NCBI GenBank assembly: GCA_004362315.1
Contig: SNWL01000007.1
Location: 62,001 to 126,000 of the forward strand
Direction: 5' to 3'
DNA: 64,000 nucleotides
Source: Mycobacterium sp. BK086
GTDB taxonomy: Bacteria > Actinomycetota > Actinomycetes > Mycobacteriales > Mycobacteriaceae
Numbering within the stretch: the stretch's first letter is position 1; each line of letters begins with the position of its first letter. Positions 53,971 to 61,634 of the stretch are shown piece after piece. Under the pieces are notes generated by a model. It saw nothing but the letters and a program-made list of their open reading frames with translations. It was not told the origin of the DNA and made no database searches. The position numbers and the translations under genes are program-made.

Positions 53971-54341
53971 CCGGGGAACCGATCGCAGGGCAGGTCGCCC
54001 TCATCGAGGACGACCACACACTGGTCATCAACCGCGGCACCGAGGCGGGCGTCGCGGCGGGCATGGTCTTCGCGGTGAGCTCGGAATCGGGCCCGGTGGT
54101 CACCGATCCCGAAACCGGAAAGGAACTGGGCAGACTGAGCCGGGAGAAGCTGCGAGTGCGAGTGTTCGACGTGCAGCCGCTGTTCGCCCGCGCCCACACC
54201 TTTGTGATGACCGACGACTTCTACGGTCTGCTCCAAATCCCTTTCACCGCAACCGAAGACGTCATCACGGTCGACGTGGGCGATGTCGTCGAATTGGTCC
54301 GTCCCGACGAGATTTCCGATCGGGTCAGGCGGTCGAGTTAG
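53967..54341 (+). CDS. Small FlgT C-terminal-like domain protein
   Basis: The 124-residue protein starts at GTG 53967, overlapping the previous stop. Its segment GQVALIEDDHTLVINRGTEAGVAAGMVFAV resembles the FlgT C-terminal-type fold, a small beta domain found in envelope proteins. The rest includes DPETGKELGRLSREKLRVRVFDV. It probably partners the preceding two-helix membrane protein. The homology is tentative. Confidence 0.6.
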   Translation: MTGEPIAGQVALIEDDHTLVINRGTEAGVAAGMVFAVSSESGPVVTDPETGKELGRLSREKLRVRVFDVQPLFARAHTFVMTDDFYGLLQIPFTATEDVITVDVGDVVELVRPDEISDRVRRSS

Positions 54342-54399
54342 CCGTCCGTAGGGGATTGCCCGGCGACCATTCTCCCAGGAACCGCGCTACCGTCGTGCT

Positions 54400-55431
54400 G
54401 TGAGCGCGAACCTGGTCGAGCGGGCGCACGAGATCGCCGACACCGTTTTGTTCCCTGCGGCACTGGCGGTGGATCGGACCGGGCACGTCCCCGACAGCCA
54501 TTGGGACACACTGGCCGCGGCAGGGCTCTACGGCATTGCCGGCCCCGTCGATGCCGGCGGCCCCGGGCTGGACCTGCCGCAGATCATCGAGATTCTGGAG
54601 ACGATGGCGGGCGGGTGCCTGGCGACCGCGTTCACTTGGGTACAGCACCACGGCATGTTGGCTGCGCTGGCGGCCAGCGCCAACCAGGCTCTGCGCGACG
54701 AGGTCGTTCCCGGCGCGATCACCGGGCAGATTCGCGGCGGCGTGGCCTACGCCGGGGCGGTACCGGTGCCACCCCGGATGCGCGCGCACCGAGAAGCCGG
54801 CGGATGGCGGCTGTCCGGGCACGCGCCGTTCGTCAGCGGCTGGGGCATCATCGACGTCCTCCAGATCTCAGCCGGCGACGTCGAAACCGGTGACATCGTG
54901 GCAGGTTTGGTGAATGCCGAGGCTCAGCCCGGTATCACCGCCGTGACCGCCCAACCGTTGTTCGTCGCCGATGCCTCGCAGACGGTGGCGCTGGAGGTGG
55001 ACGGCCTGTTCATCCCGGATGACCGCATCGTCAGCCGGGTGCCGCGCGCGGAGTTCATGGCCAATCAGAACTTCGGATCGCGACTGAACGCAACATTGCC
55101 CATCGGTCTGGTCGGTCGGTGCGCGCGGTTGCTCGACGATGCCGGCGAGACGACCGCGGCGACCGCGCTGCGTGGCCAGGCCGACGCGATACGGGAACGC
55201 CTCGATGCCGGGCTCGGTGACGCATCGACATTGTTGCGGGCGCGCGCCGATGGGTGCGAGCTGGCCACCCGCGCCGCCGGTGCACTGGTCGCGGCGCGTG
55301 GCGGGCCCTCGTTGTTGAATTCGGATCCCGCGCAGCTACTGGCACGCTCGGCGTTGTTCACCTTGGTGGCCGCGAGCCGGCCTGAACTCAAGCGGTCACT
55401 CATCGACCACATGTCCCGCACCCAGGAGTAG
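54400..55431 (+). CDS. Acyl-CoA dehydrogenase family protein
   Basis: The 343-residue protein has the N-terminal helical domain (GLYGIAGPVDAGGPGLDLPQIIEILETMAGGCLATAFTWVQHHGM), the middle beta domain (VSGWGIIDVLQISAG) and a shortened C-terminal helical domain. The catalytic Glu region is not obvious, so it may be a flavoprotein monooxygenase or an atypical dehydrogenase. GTG 54400 is the start. It lies 49 bases before the Lgt-like gene and may be cotranscribed. Confidence 0.78.
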   Translation: MSANLVERAHEIADTVLFPAALAVDRTGHVPDSHWDTLAAAGLYGIAGPVDAGGPGLDLPQIIEILETMAGGCLATAFTWVQHHGMLAALAASANQALRDEVVPGAITGQIRGGVAYAGAVPVPPRMRAHREAGGWRLSGHAPFVSGWGIIDVLQISAGDVETGDIVAGLVNAEAQPGITAVTAQPLFVADASQTVALEVDGLFIPDDRIVSRVPRAEFMANQNFGSRLNATLPIGLVGRCARLLDDAGETTAATALRGQADAIRERLDAGLGDASTLLRARADGCELATRAAGALVAARGGPSLLNSDPAQLLARSALFTLVAASRPELKRSLIDHMSRTQE

Positions 55432-55480
55432 TTTGCGCGTCCGATGTCGCGCCGGGCGATTTGCCGATAGGTTTTCCGAC

Positions 55481-56266
55481 GTGGTCCCCGAATGGCACTT
55501 TGGACCGATGGCCGTGCCGGTGCACGGTCTGTTCGTGGGGCTCGGGGTGCTGACGGCGATGGTCGTGTTCGTGCTCGAGGCGCGGCGGCGCGGGGCCGTC
55601 AATGATCAGTCGTTGGTCGCGGTCGCCGGTGCGCTGGTCGGCGGTGCGATCGGTATGCGCCTGTCCGGCTGGGCACGCCACCTCGATTTCGCCGCCAACC
55701 CGACCCTGGCGCAAGCATGGCAGTACGGCGCCAAGAGCATTCTCGGCGGTCTGCTCGGCGCATATGTGGGAGTGCTGGTCGCCAAACGCATTGGCGGCTA
55801 TCGGGGGAAGACCGGCGATCTGTTCGCACCTGCGGTGGCGCTCGGGATGGCCGTCGGCCGGATCGGGTGTTTTCTCACCGAGGCGCCCGGTCGCCCGACC
55901 TCCCTGCCGTGGGGTGTGCACGCTGCCGCCGGCACGCCGGAATGTCCGGGATGCCTGACCGGCCAGGCGATGCATCCCTCCTTCCTGTACGAGATCGTCT
56001 TCCAGCTCGCGGCATTCGCGGCACTGATGTGGTTACGCTCTCGAATCACCAGACCCGGCGAACTCTTCGTCCTCTATGTCGCGGCCTACGCCGTGTTCCG
56101 GTTCTTCGTCGAGTTCACTAGGGCCAACGAGACTGTCTGGCTGGATTTGACTCGGCCGCAATGGTTTCTGCTGCCATCGCTGGCGCTCATCGGATTCCGG
56201 CTGTGGTACGGCTACCGCCGCGGTTACTATCGTCTCTCGACGCGTCGGCAGGAGGTTCACGTATGA
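55481..56266 (+). CDS. Lgt paralogue (prolipoprotein diacylglyceryl transferase-like membrane protein)
   Basis: The 261-residue protein has about seven hydrophobic helices and Lgt-type motifs: HGLFVGLGVL, GRIGCFLTEAPGRPTSLPWGV and MHPSFLYEIVFQLAAF. In true Lgt the first of these is GRIGNF; here Asn is replaced by Cys, and PECPGCLTGQA adds a CPxC pair. Lgt moves diacylglycerol from phosphatidylglycerol to a Cys thiol. GTG 55481 is the start. It overlaps a small membrane protein gene (ATGA), which overlaps a radical SAM gene. Confidence 0.85.
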   Translation: MVPEWHFGPMAVPVHGLFVGLGVLTAMVVFVLEARRRGAVNDQSLVAVAGALVGGAIGMRLSGWARHLDFAANPTLAQAWQYGAKSILGGLLGAYVGVLVAKRIGGYRGKTGDLFAPAVALGMAVGRIGCFLTEAPGRPTSLPWGVHAAAGTPECPGCLTGQAMHPSFLYEIVFQLAAFAALMWLRSRITRPGELFVLYVAAYAVFRFFVEFTRANETVWLDLTRPQWFLLPSLALIGFRLWYGYRRGYYRLSTRRQEVHV

Positions 56267-56730
56267 CGACGCCCCCACCCGGCGAGGACCAGAACGGCGA
56301 CGTTCCGCCGCCTGAGGATCCGCTGCCGCCCGCCTATCTGCCGCAACAGCCGTGGTATCCACAGCCCCCGGCGTATCCGCCGCCAGGCTATCGGCCGCCG
56401 GGTCAGTACGACGCCCCGCCGCCGGGACTTCCGCCGAGGCGCCCACCGATCTCGGTGGGCATGGCGTTCCTCGGGGTGTTCATCTACTTCGCGATCAACT
56501 TCGTCGTGGGTTTCGCCGTGCTGTCGGCGTCGGGCGGCAGTGGGCATGTGGTCGTGGCGACCGGCGCCGCGGCGTTGGCCCTCGGCGCTTTGGGCGGTGG
56601 CGCCGCGCTGCTGGCGACCAAGAATTCGAATGCGAAGGGGCTGGGCTTGGGGCTGATGATCGGCTGGGCCTTTCTCTCCGTGGTGTCCGTCGGGTTCTGC
56701 ACCGGCCTCAATCCCGAGATGTATACGTGA
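56263..56730 (+). CDS. Small Pro-rich membrane protein between the Lgt paralogue and the radical SAM enzyme
   Basis: The 155-residue protein has a ~65-residue cytosolic Pro/Tyr/Gln-rich N-terminus (PPAYLPQQPWYPQPPAYPP) and three membrane helices (about residues 67-88, 92-114 and 122-143). AGGAGG at 56250-56255 precedes ATG 56263, and both ends overlap neighbouring genes (ATGA and GTGA). It probably organises the Lgt-like and radical SAM proteins at the membrane; this is inference from position. Confidence 0.75.
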   Translation: MTTPPPGEDQNGDVPPPEDPLPPAYLPQQPWYPQPPAYPPPGYRPPGQYDAPPPGLPPRRPPISVGMAFLGVFIYFAINFVVGFAVLSASGGSGHVVVATGAAALALGALGGGAALLATKNSNAKGLGLGLMIGWAFLSVVSVGFCTGLNPEMYT

Positions 56731-58295
56731 CATCCAGCGGCATGGGGCTGCGCGGTGACCGGCTCGTGCGGTACGTCACCGCCTTCTGCCCGACCTGTCA
56801 CGATGAGGCGCCGGAGAAGCCGCTGACCGATGTCGCCCGGCTCAGCGGCCGGCTCGTCGAACGCGATGGCCGGGTGTGGCTCGAGCGTGGTTGCCAGACA
56901 CACGGATTGGTGCGCACCCTCTACGACGAAGACCCGGAGATCCTGTCCTATCTCGAGGAGTGGACGGCGCCGACCAAGGCTCACACCCCGGACGTGGCCG
57001 GCAATTTCGATCCGATCCCGTCGGCGTACCTGCGCGGGCTGCCGGAGATGCAGACCCAGCACACCTGCATCCTGCTCCAAGACATCAGCGAAGTATGCAA
57101 CCTCCGTTGCCCCACCTGCTTCACCGGCTCCTCACCCGACCTTCGCAACGTGGTGCCCGTCGCTGAGGTGCTCGCCAACGTCGACCAGCGACTGGCCCGC
57201 GAGAACGGCCGTCTCGACGTGCTGATGCTGTCCGGTGGCGAGCCGACGCTACATCCAGCCTTGCCCGAGCTCCTCACTGAACTGACGGCGCGCCCCGTCA
57301 CTCGAATACTGATCAACAGCAACGGTATTCGCATCGCCACCGATGACGCTCTACTCGCGTTGCTCGCCGAGCACCGGCAGCGTGTCGAGGTGTATCTGCA
57401 GTACGACGGCCTGTCCGAAGCCACTCATCGCCACCATCGCGGGGGCGATCTTCGGGCGATGAAGCGAACTGCGCTGCAACGACTCTCGGACAACGAGATC
57501 TTCACGACATTGGTGATGACCACCGCACTCGGGGTGAACGACAGCGAGATCGGCGACATGGTTCAGCTGGCCCTGGACACCCCCTATGTGGGCGGCATCA
57601 GCATCCAGCCGCAGTTCGGCTCCGGCCGGTCCGGGCATATCGATCCGCTGGATCGGCTCACCCACACGGGCGTGCTGAAGCGGCTGGGTCCGCAGACGAA
57701 CGGGTTGGTCACCTGGCGCGATCTGACCGCGCTGCCGTGTTCGCATCCGCACTGCTGTTCGGTCGGTTACCTGATCCGCGACGACGGCGGTCAGTGGCGT
57801 TCGCTGGTATCACTGCTCGGCCACGACGGTCTCAAGGCCAGGCTCGGCCTGGTCTCGAACCGAATCGCCGACAGTGAGTTGCCTCAGCAATTGCGGCTCG
57901 CGGTGAAGGAATCGCTTCTCGGGCTGTTATCCGAACAGTCGTCGCTGTCGCATCCCGATATCGGGGACGTGTGGCAGATCATCTGCCAGAGCTGCGATCT
58001 CGGCATGGGCACCCTGCTGGCCATGGCGTCGTCGGCACTTCCCGGGCGACGGCGGAAGCTGCGCCGGCTGCTCGGTGAGCGGGTCGTCCGGGTGACCGTC
58101 AAGCCCTTCATGGACATGTCCACCATGATCGAAGAGCGGTTGGTGCAGTGCTGCGTACACGTCGGCACCCGCTCCGACCAGCATCAGTGCGCACCGTTCT
58201 GCGCCGTGCAGGCGTGGCCCGCGTTGAGCCGCCAACGGATGTCGATCTCGGCGGGCAGGCAGCTTCCCCTCGTGTCGGTAGCGAACCCGGAATAA
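56727..58295 (+). CDS. Radical SAM enzyme resembling tetraether synthase (Tes/MJ0619 type)
   Basis: The 522-residue enzyme has the radical SAM cluster motif CNLRCPTC (Cys124, Cys128, Cys131), preceded by an N-terminal Cys/His domain (FCPTCH; RGCQTHG). Further motifs are LSGGEPTLHPALPELL, VYLQYDGLSEATH, PCSHPHCCSVGYL and a C-terminal QCCVHVG...APFCAVQAW. The last two Cys clusters suggest extra Fe-S centres, as in archaeal tetraether synthase, which joins lipid tails. GTG 56727 overlaps the preceding stop. Pairing with an Lgt paralogue supports a lipid substrate. Confidence 0.82.
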   Translation: MTSSGMGLRGDRLVRYVTAFCPTCHDEAPEKPLTDVARLSGRLVERDGRVWLERGCQTHGLVRTLYDEDPEILSYLEEWTAPTKAHTPDVAGNFDPIPSAYLRGLPEMQTQHTCILLQDISEVCNLRCPTCFTGSSPDLRNVVPVAEVLANVDQRLARENGRLDVLMLSGGEPTLHPALPELLTELTARPVTRILINSNGIRIATDDALLALLAEHRQRVEVYLQYDGLSEATHRHHRGGDLRAMKRTALQRLSDNEIFTTLVMTTALGVNDSEIGDMVQLALDTPYVGGISIQPQFGSGRSGHIDPLDRLTHTGVLKRLGPQTNGLVTWRDLTALPCSHPHCCSVGYLIRDDGGQWRSLVSLLGHDGLKARLGLVSNRIADSELPQQLRLAVKESLLGLLSEQSSLSHPDIGDVWQIICQSCDLGMGTLLAMASSALPGRRRKLRRLLGERVVRVTVKPFMDMSTMIEERLVQCCVHVGTRSDQHQCAPFCAVQAWPALSRQRMSISAGRQLPLVSVANPE

Positions 58296-58310
58296 CGTGA
58301 CATGTCACGT
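58295..58310. promoter_or_regulatory. Palindromic operator before the SDR gene
   Basis: ACGTGACATGTCACGT is a perfect 16-base palindrome, beginning at the last base of the radical SAM stop and lying 42 bases before the SDR ATG. Its core GTGA-CA-TGTCAC recurs with two changes before the converging MarR gene (59610-59621). Confidence 0.8.
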
Positions 58311-58352
58311 AGTTGTTCGACTGGTACGCGGTCCCATCTTTGAGGAGTACTC

Positions 58353-59099
58353 ATGACACAGCTCAGCGGGAAGACAGTTCTGGTCACCGGAGGTACGTCG
58401 GGCATCGGCCTCGCGACGGCGCAACGTCTCGCGGCTGAAGGTGCCCACGTCTTCCTCACCGGACGGACGCAGGACAGGGTCGACGCGGCCGTTGCCACAA
58501 TCGGTGACGGCGCGACCGGCGTCGCGGGTGACGTCGCGAACGTCGCCGATCTCGATCGGCTGGCGGACATCATCGGCCAGCGTGGCGCAGGCCTGGACGC
58601 GATCTTCGCCAACGCCGGCGGCGGGGAATTCGCGACGTTGGAAGACGAGACGCCCGAGCATCTGGCCGACACCTTGACTCGCAACGTCGGCGGAACGGTC
58701 TTCACGGTGCAGAAGATGTTGCCGCTGCTCAACGAGGGCGCGTCGGTGATTCTTGCGGGCTCGACGGCGGCGACCGCCGGCATCCCGGCCTTCGGCGCCT
58801 ACGCGGCGTCGAAGGCGGCGATCCGGTCCCTGAGCCGGACCTGGGCAGCGGAGCTGGCGGACCGCAAGATCCGCGTCAACACTGTGGTGCCCGGGCCGGT
58901 CGAGACGCCGGGCCTCAAGGGCCTGGCGCCCAGCGGCCAGGAGCAGGCACTCCTGGATGGCGAGGCCGCGAAGGTGCCGATGGGCAGGATCGGGCAACCC
59001 AGCGAGATTGCTTCTGCCGTGGTGTTTCTCGCGTCGGGTCAAAGCAGTTTCATGACCGGCTCCGAGCTCTTCGTCGACGGCGGGGCGGCCCAGGTCTAG
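58353..59099 (+). CDS. Short-chain dehydrogenase/reductase (classical)
   Basis: The 248-residue SDR has VTGGTSGIGLATAQRL, NAGGG, the serine in LAGSTAATAG, the active-site AYAASKAAIRSLSRTWAAEL and the C-terminal GSELFVDGGAAQV. Enzymes of this kind often detoxify quinones or aldehydes. The palindrome upstream and the converging MarR gene suggest a repressor-controlled stress gene. Its stop shares CTAG (59096-59099) with the MarR gene. Confidence 0.92.
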   Translation: MTQLSGKTVLVTGGTSGIGLATAQRLAAEGAHVFLTGRTQDRVDAAVATIGDGATGVAGDVANVADLDRLADIIGQRGAGLDAIFANAGGGEFATLEDETPEHLADTLTRNVGGTVFTVQKMLPLLNEGASVILAGSTAATAGIPAFGAYAASKAAIRSLSRTWAAELADRKIRVNTVVPGPVETPGLKGLAPSGQEQALLDGEAAKVPMGRIGQPSEIASAVVFLASGQSSFMTGSELFVDGGAAQV

Positions 59100-59584
59100 T
59101 CCGGGCGCGGTAACGTGCCCTCCCGCAGGAGGGTGTCGTACACGGTGGCCAGCGTGTCGGCCAGCTCCGACTCCTGGTGTGCGTCGAGGTCGGAGAAGAA
59201 CAGCGTCCGAACCCATTCGGCGTGCAGCGGTGCGGCCGAGCGCAGTGCGGTCCAGCCGGCCTCGGTGAGCACCACGTCGGTGGCGCGGCCGTCGGTGTCG
59301 GACCGCACGCGCTCGACCAGTCCGCGACCGGTCATCCGCTGCAGGTGGTGCGACAGCCTGCTTCGCTCCCAGCCGATGGTGGTCGCCAATGCGGTCAGCT
59401 GTCTGCGCCGGCCCGTTGCCTGGGATAGCGCATTCATGACCGTGTAGTCGCTGAGTGACAGTGCGCAGTCGGCGAGCAATTGCCGATTCATCTCGTACTC
59501 CAAGCGGTGGTAAACCCGCATGTAGTTGAGCCACGTGCGCTGTTGGGATGCATTGAGCGGATAGTCCTTACGGCGTGCGGCCAC
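59096..59584 (-). CDS. MarR-family regulator converging on the SDR gene
   Basis: The 162-residue regulator has the winged-helix region LSDYTVMNALSQATGRRRQLTALATTIGWERSRLSHHLQRMTGRGLVERVRSDTDGRATDVVLTEAG. GTG 59584 is preferred over TTG 59605, because GGGAGGAG lies 9 bases upstream of it and because the operator-like GTGATGTGTCAC (59610-59621) then falls in the promoter. It probably represses itself and the SDR gene. Confidence 0.87.
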   Translation of the reverse strand: MAARRKDYPLNASQQRTWLNYMRVYHRLEYEMNRQLLADCALSLSDYTVMNALSQATGRRRQLTALATTIGWERSRLSHHLQRMTGRGLVERVRSDTDGRATDVVLTEAGWTALRSAAPLHAEWVRTLFFSDLDAHQESELADTLATVYDTLLREGTLPRPD

Positions 59585-59609
59585 CGGTCCGGGCTCCTCC
59601 CGCAAAAGG

Positions 59610-59621
59610 GTGATGTGTCAC
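59610..59621. promoter_or_regulatory. MarR-type operator half of a matched pair
   Basis: GTGATGTGTCAC matches the core of the palindrome GTGACATGTCAC at 58297-58308 in 10 of 12 positions. It stands 26 bases before the MarR start at 59584. Confidence 0.65.
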
Positions 59622-59645
59622 GGATCCTATCTCTGCCGATCGAGA

Positions 59646-60296
59646 TCAGGCCACAGCGGGCGTGGCCTGTAGCTCGCGTTGGTAGCGAGGGGCTTTCGCC
59701 AACAGGGCCACGTAAAGCGCATCCAGGAACACGATCTCGAGATAGATCACCAGCCAGAGAACATTTCCGGGGGAATAGAGGTACTGCGAGATCGCGGCCG
59801 TCAGGGTGCCCAGCAGCTTGCCCCACGCGATCCACATGCTCTGCCCGCGCCGGTTACCGCGGCGAATGAGCATCGTCAAGAACAAGACCGACATGATCAG
59901 GTTGTCGATGTAGGCGGTGTAGACCGAGCCGTCTTCGCGCCCGAAGACCGACACGATCGCCACCATGATCGGTGTCACCATGACAAACGCGAGGGCAAAC
60001 ATCGGCCAGAAGTACGACTCGGGGAGGTTCTTCGGGTAATCGGAGCGCCAGTACTTCAGGAAGATCGCCACTATTGCGATATCGGCCGCGAACCAGACCC
60101 CGTTGATGAGCTCCTGCATCAATCCGCCGACCGATGGATAGGCGAAGGTGAACAGAAACTCCCAGGTGATGTTCATGACCAAGGCGAGGAACGGCATCGC
60201 GTACGTGCGGTCGAGCAGGCCCTGCCGGATCACGCAGGCGTAGGTGATGATCCAGAAGATTCCGCTGGCCAGTCCGAAAGCGTCGATGAGCGACAT
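59646..60296 (-). CDS. Seven-helix membrane protein resembling PaxB/Pyr4-type terpene cyclases
   Basis: The 216-residue protein is mostly membrane helices. The segment [11 protein letters not shown] (Glu46) and the C-terminal [14 protein letters not shown] (Asp192) resemble the conserved acidic residues of the PaxB/Pyr4 integral-membrane meroterpenoid cyclases (Glu63 and Asp218 in Pyr4, from memory). Size and helix number also fit. Bacterial members cyclise prenylated compounds. No prenyltransferase or epoxidase gene is nearby. It could instead be a DUF-type transporter; the assignment rests on the two motifs and layout. Confidence 0.62.
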   Translation of the reverse strand: MSLIDAFGLASGIFWIITYACVIRQGLLDRTYAMPFLALVMNITWEFLFTFAYPSVGGLMQELINGVWFAADIAIVAIFLKYWRSDYPKNLPESYFWPMFALAFVMVTPIMVAIVSVFGREDGSVYTAYIDNLIMSVLFLTMLIRRGNRRGQSMWIAWGKLLGTLTAAISQYLYSPGNVLWLVIYLEIVFLDALYVALLAKAPRYQRELQATPAVA

Positions 60297-60523
60297 TGCG
60301 GCTCGCTTTCCGCAGCGGCACCGCCCCTGCGCTCAGGGTGAACCCCGATTGGCTTTCCGGGTTCGCGACAAGTCTTAACAGCTCCGCACCGATTTGTCTG
60401 CCGTTAACCCTTTGTCGACGATCCTCAATGGGCAGCACTGGTCAACTTTGCTTTTCTAGCGCACTCTGTTCTCTACAGCGACGACGTGGTTGCAGAAATG
60501 AAAGGTCCAACGAGAGGTCAGCC

Positions 60524-60985
60524 GTGACGGAATCGCGCCCACCATTTCCACCCTTCAACCTGCACGCTGCGTTGCAGAAGGTGCAGGCCGCCGAAGACGC
60601 TTGGAATACGCGCGATCCGCAGCATGTCAGCTTGGCGTACACGCCCGATAGTGTGTGGCGCAACCGCGATCAGTTCGTCACGGGCCGTGAGCAGATCGTC
60701 GAATTCCTCACCGCCAAGTGGGAACGCGAATTCGACTACGTATTACGAAAGAGCCTGTGGGACTTCCATGGCAACCGCATCGCGGTGCGCTTTCAATACG
60801 AGTGCCATGACGCGAGCGGTCAATGGTGGCGCAGCTATGGCAACGAGCTGTGGGAGTTCGCCGACAACGGGCTGATGCGCCGTCGCGAGGCCAGCATCAA
60901 CGACGTCGCCATCGACGAATCGGAGCGGCGCTACTTCGGGCCGCGGCCCGACAACGAACGAGGCCGGGAATTCCCGCTGCAATGA
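60524..60985 (+). CDS. NTF2-like (DUF1348) protein
   Basis: The 153-residue protein has an NTF2-like cone fold: [58 protein letters not shown] at the N-terminus and [26 protein letters not shown] at the C-terminus, matching the DUF1348 family. Start is GTG 60524 with GAGAGG upstream. It heads a run with the PNPOx-like and MOSC genes (gaps of 16 and -4 bases), so it may act in the same redox pathway. No active residues are certain. Confidence 0.78.
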   Translation: MTESRPPFPPFNLHAALQKVQAAEDAWNTRDPQHVSLAYTPDSVWRNRDQFVTGREQIVEFLTAKWEREFDYVLRKSLWDFHGNRIAVRFQYECHDASGQWWRSYGNELWEFADNGLMRRREASINDVAIDESERRYFGPRPDNERGREFPLQ

Positions 60986-61001
60986 CCGGTGTTGGGGAGA
61001 T

Positions 61002-61634
61002 ATGAGCAAGCATTACGCGTCGATCGCGTTCACCGACGACGTTCGCGCCGTCCAGGGTGAGCACGGCAGCGAGGAGTTCTACGGCCGCAAGGTCGCGGCG
61101 GGCAACGCATCGCCGGGAGCTGATCCGCTCACCGAGGACGAGAAGGACTATCTGAGCGAGCGTGACGGCTTCTATCTGGCTTCGGTGTCGGAGACCGGCT
61201 GGCCGTATGTGCAATTCCGTGGTGGGAACCCGGGATTCATCCATGCGCTCGACGATCACACCATCGGCTGGGCCGACTTTCGCGGCAACCTGCAGTACGT
61301 CAGCACCGGCAATGTGAGCGGTGACGACCGCGTCGCCATCATCGCCCTCGACTACGCCCACCAGCGCCGCCTGAAGATCTTCGGCCACGCGCGCATCGTC
61401 ACCCTCGACCAGGACCCCGAACTGGTCAAGTCGTTGATGGACGAGACCGATGACTCGGTGGTCGAGCGTGCAGTGCTGGTCGATGTGGAGGCCTACGACT
61501 GGAACTGTCAGCAGCACATCACGCCGCGCTTCACCGTCGCCGAACTCGAATCGGCCTTGGCGCCGCTGCGTCAAGACTTGGCTGCATTGCGGGCCGAGAA
61601 TGCGCGCCTGCGTGAGCAGCTCGGTCAGCAGTGA
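61002..61634 (+). CDS. Pyridoxamine 5'-phosphate oxidase-like flavoprotein
   Basis: The 210-residue protein has the split-barrel fold: FYLASVSETGWPYVQFRGG, HTIGWADFRGNLQYVSTGNVSGDDRVAIIALDY and RRLKIFGHARIV. Related proteins bind FMN or F420. The C-terminal ~30 residues (LRQDLAALRAENARLREQLGQQ in form) look like a short coiled coil for oligomer formation. It overlaps the MOSC-reductase fusion gene by 4 bases (GTGA), suggesting joint function. Confidence 0.87.
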   Translation: MSKHYASIAFTDDVRAVQGEHGSEEFYGRKVAAGNASPGADPLTEDEKDYLSERDGFYLASVSETGWPYVQFRGGNPGFIHALDDHTIGWADFRGNLQYVSTGNVSGDDRVAIIALDYAHQRRLKIFGHARIVTLDQDPELVKSLMDETDDSVVERAVLVDVEAYDWNCQQHITPRFTVAELESALAPLRQDLAALRAENARLREQLGQQ

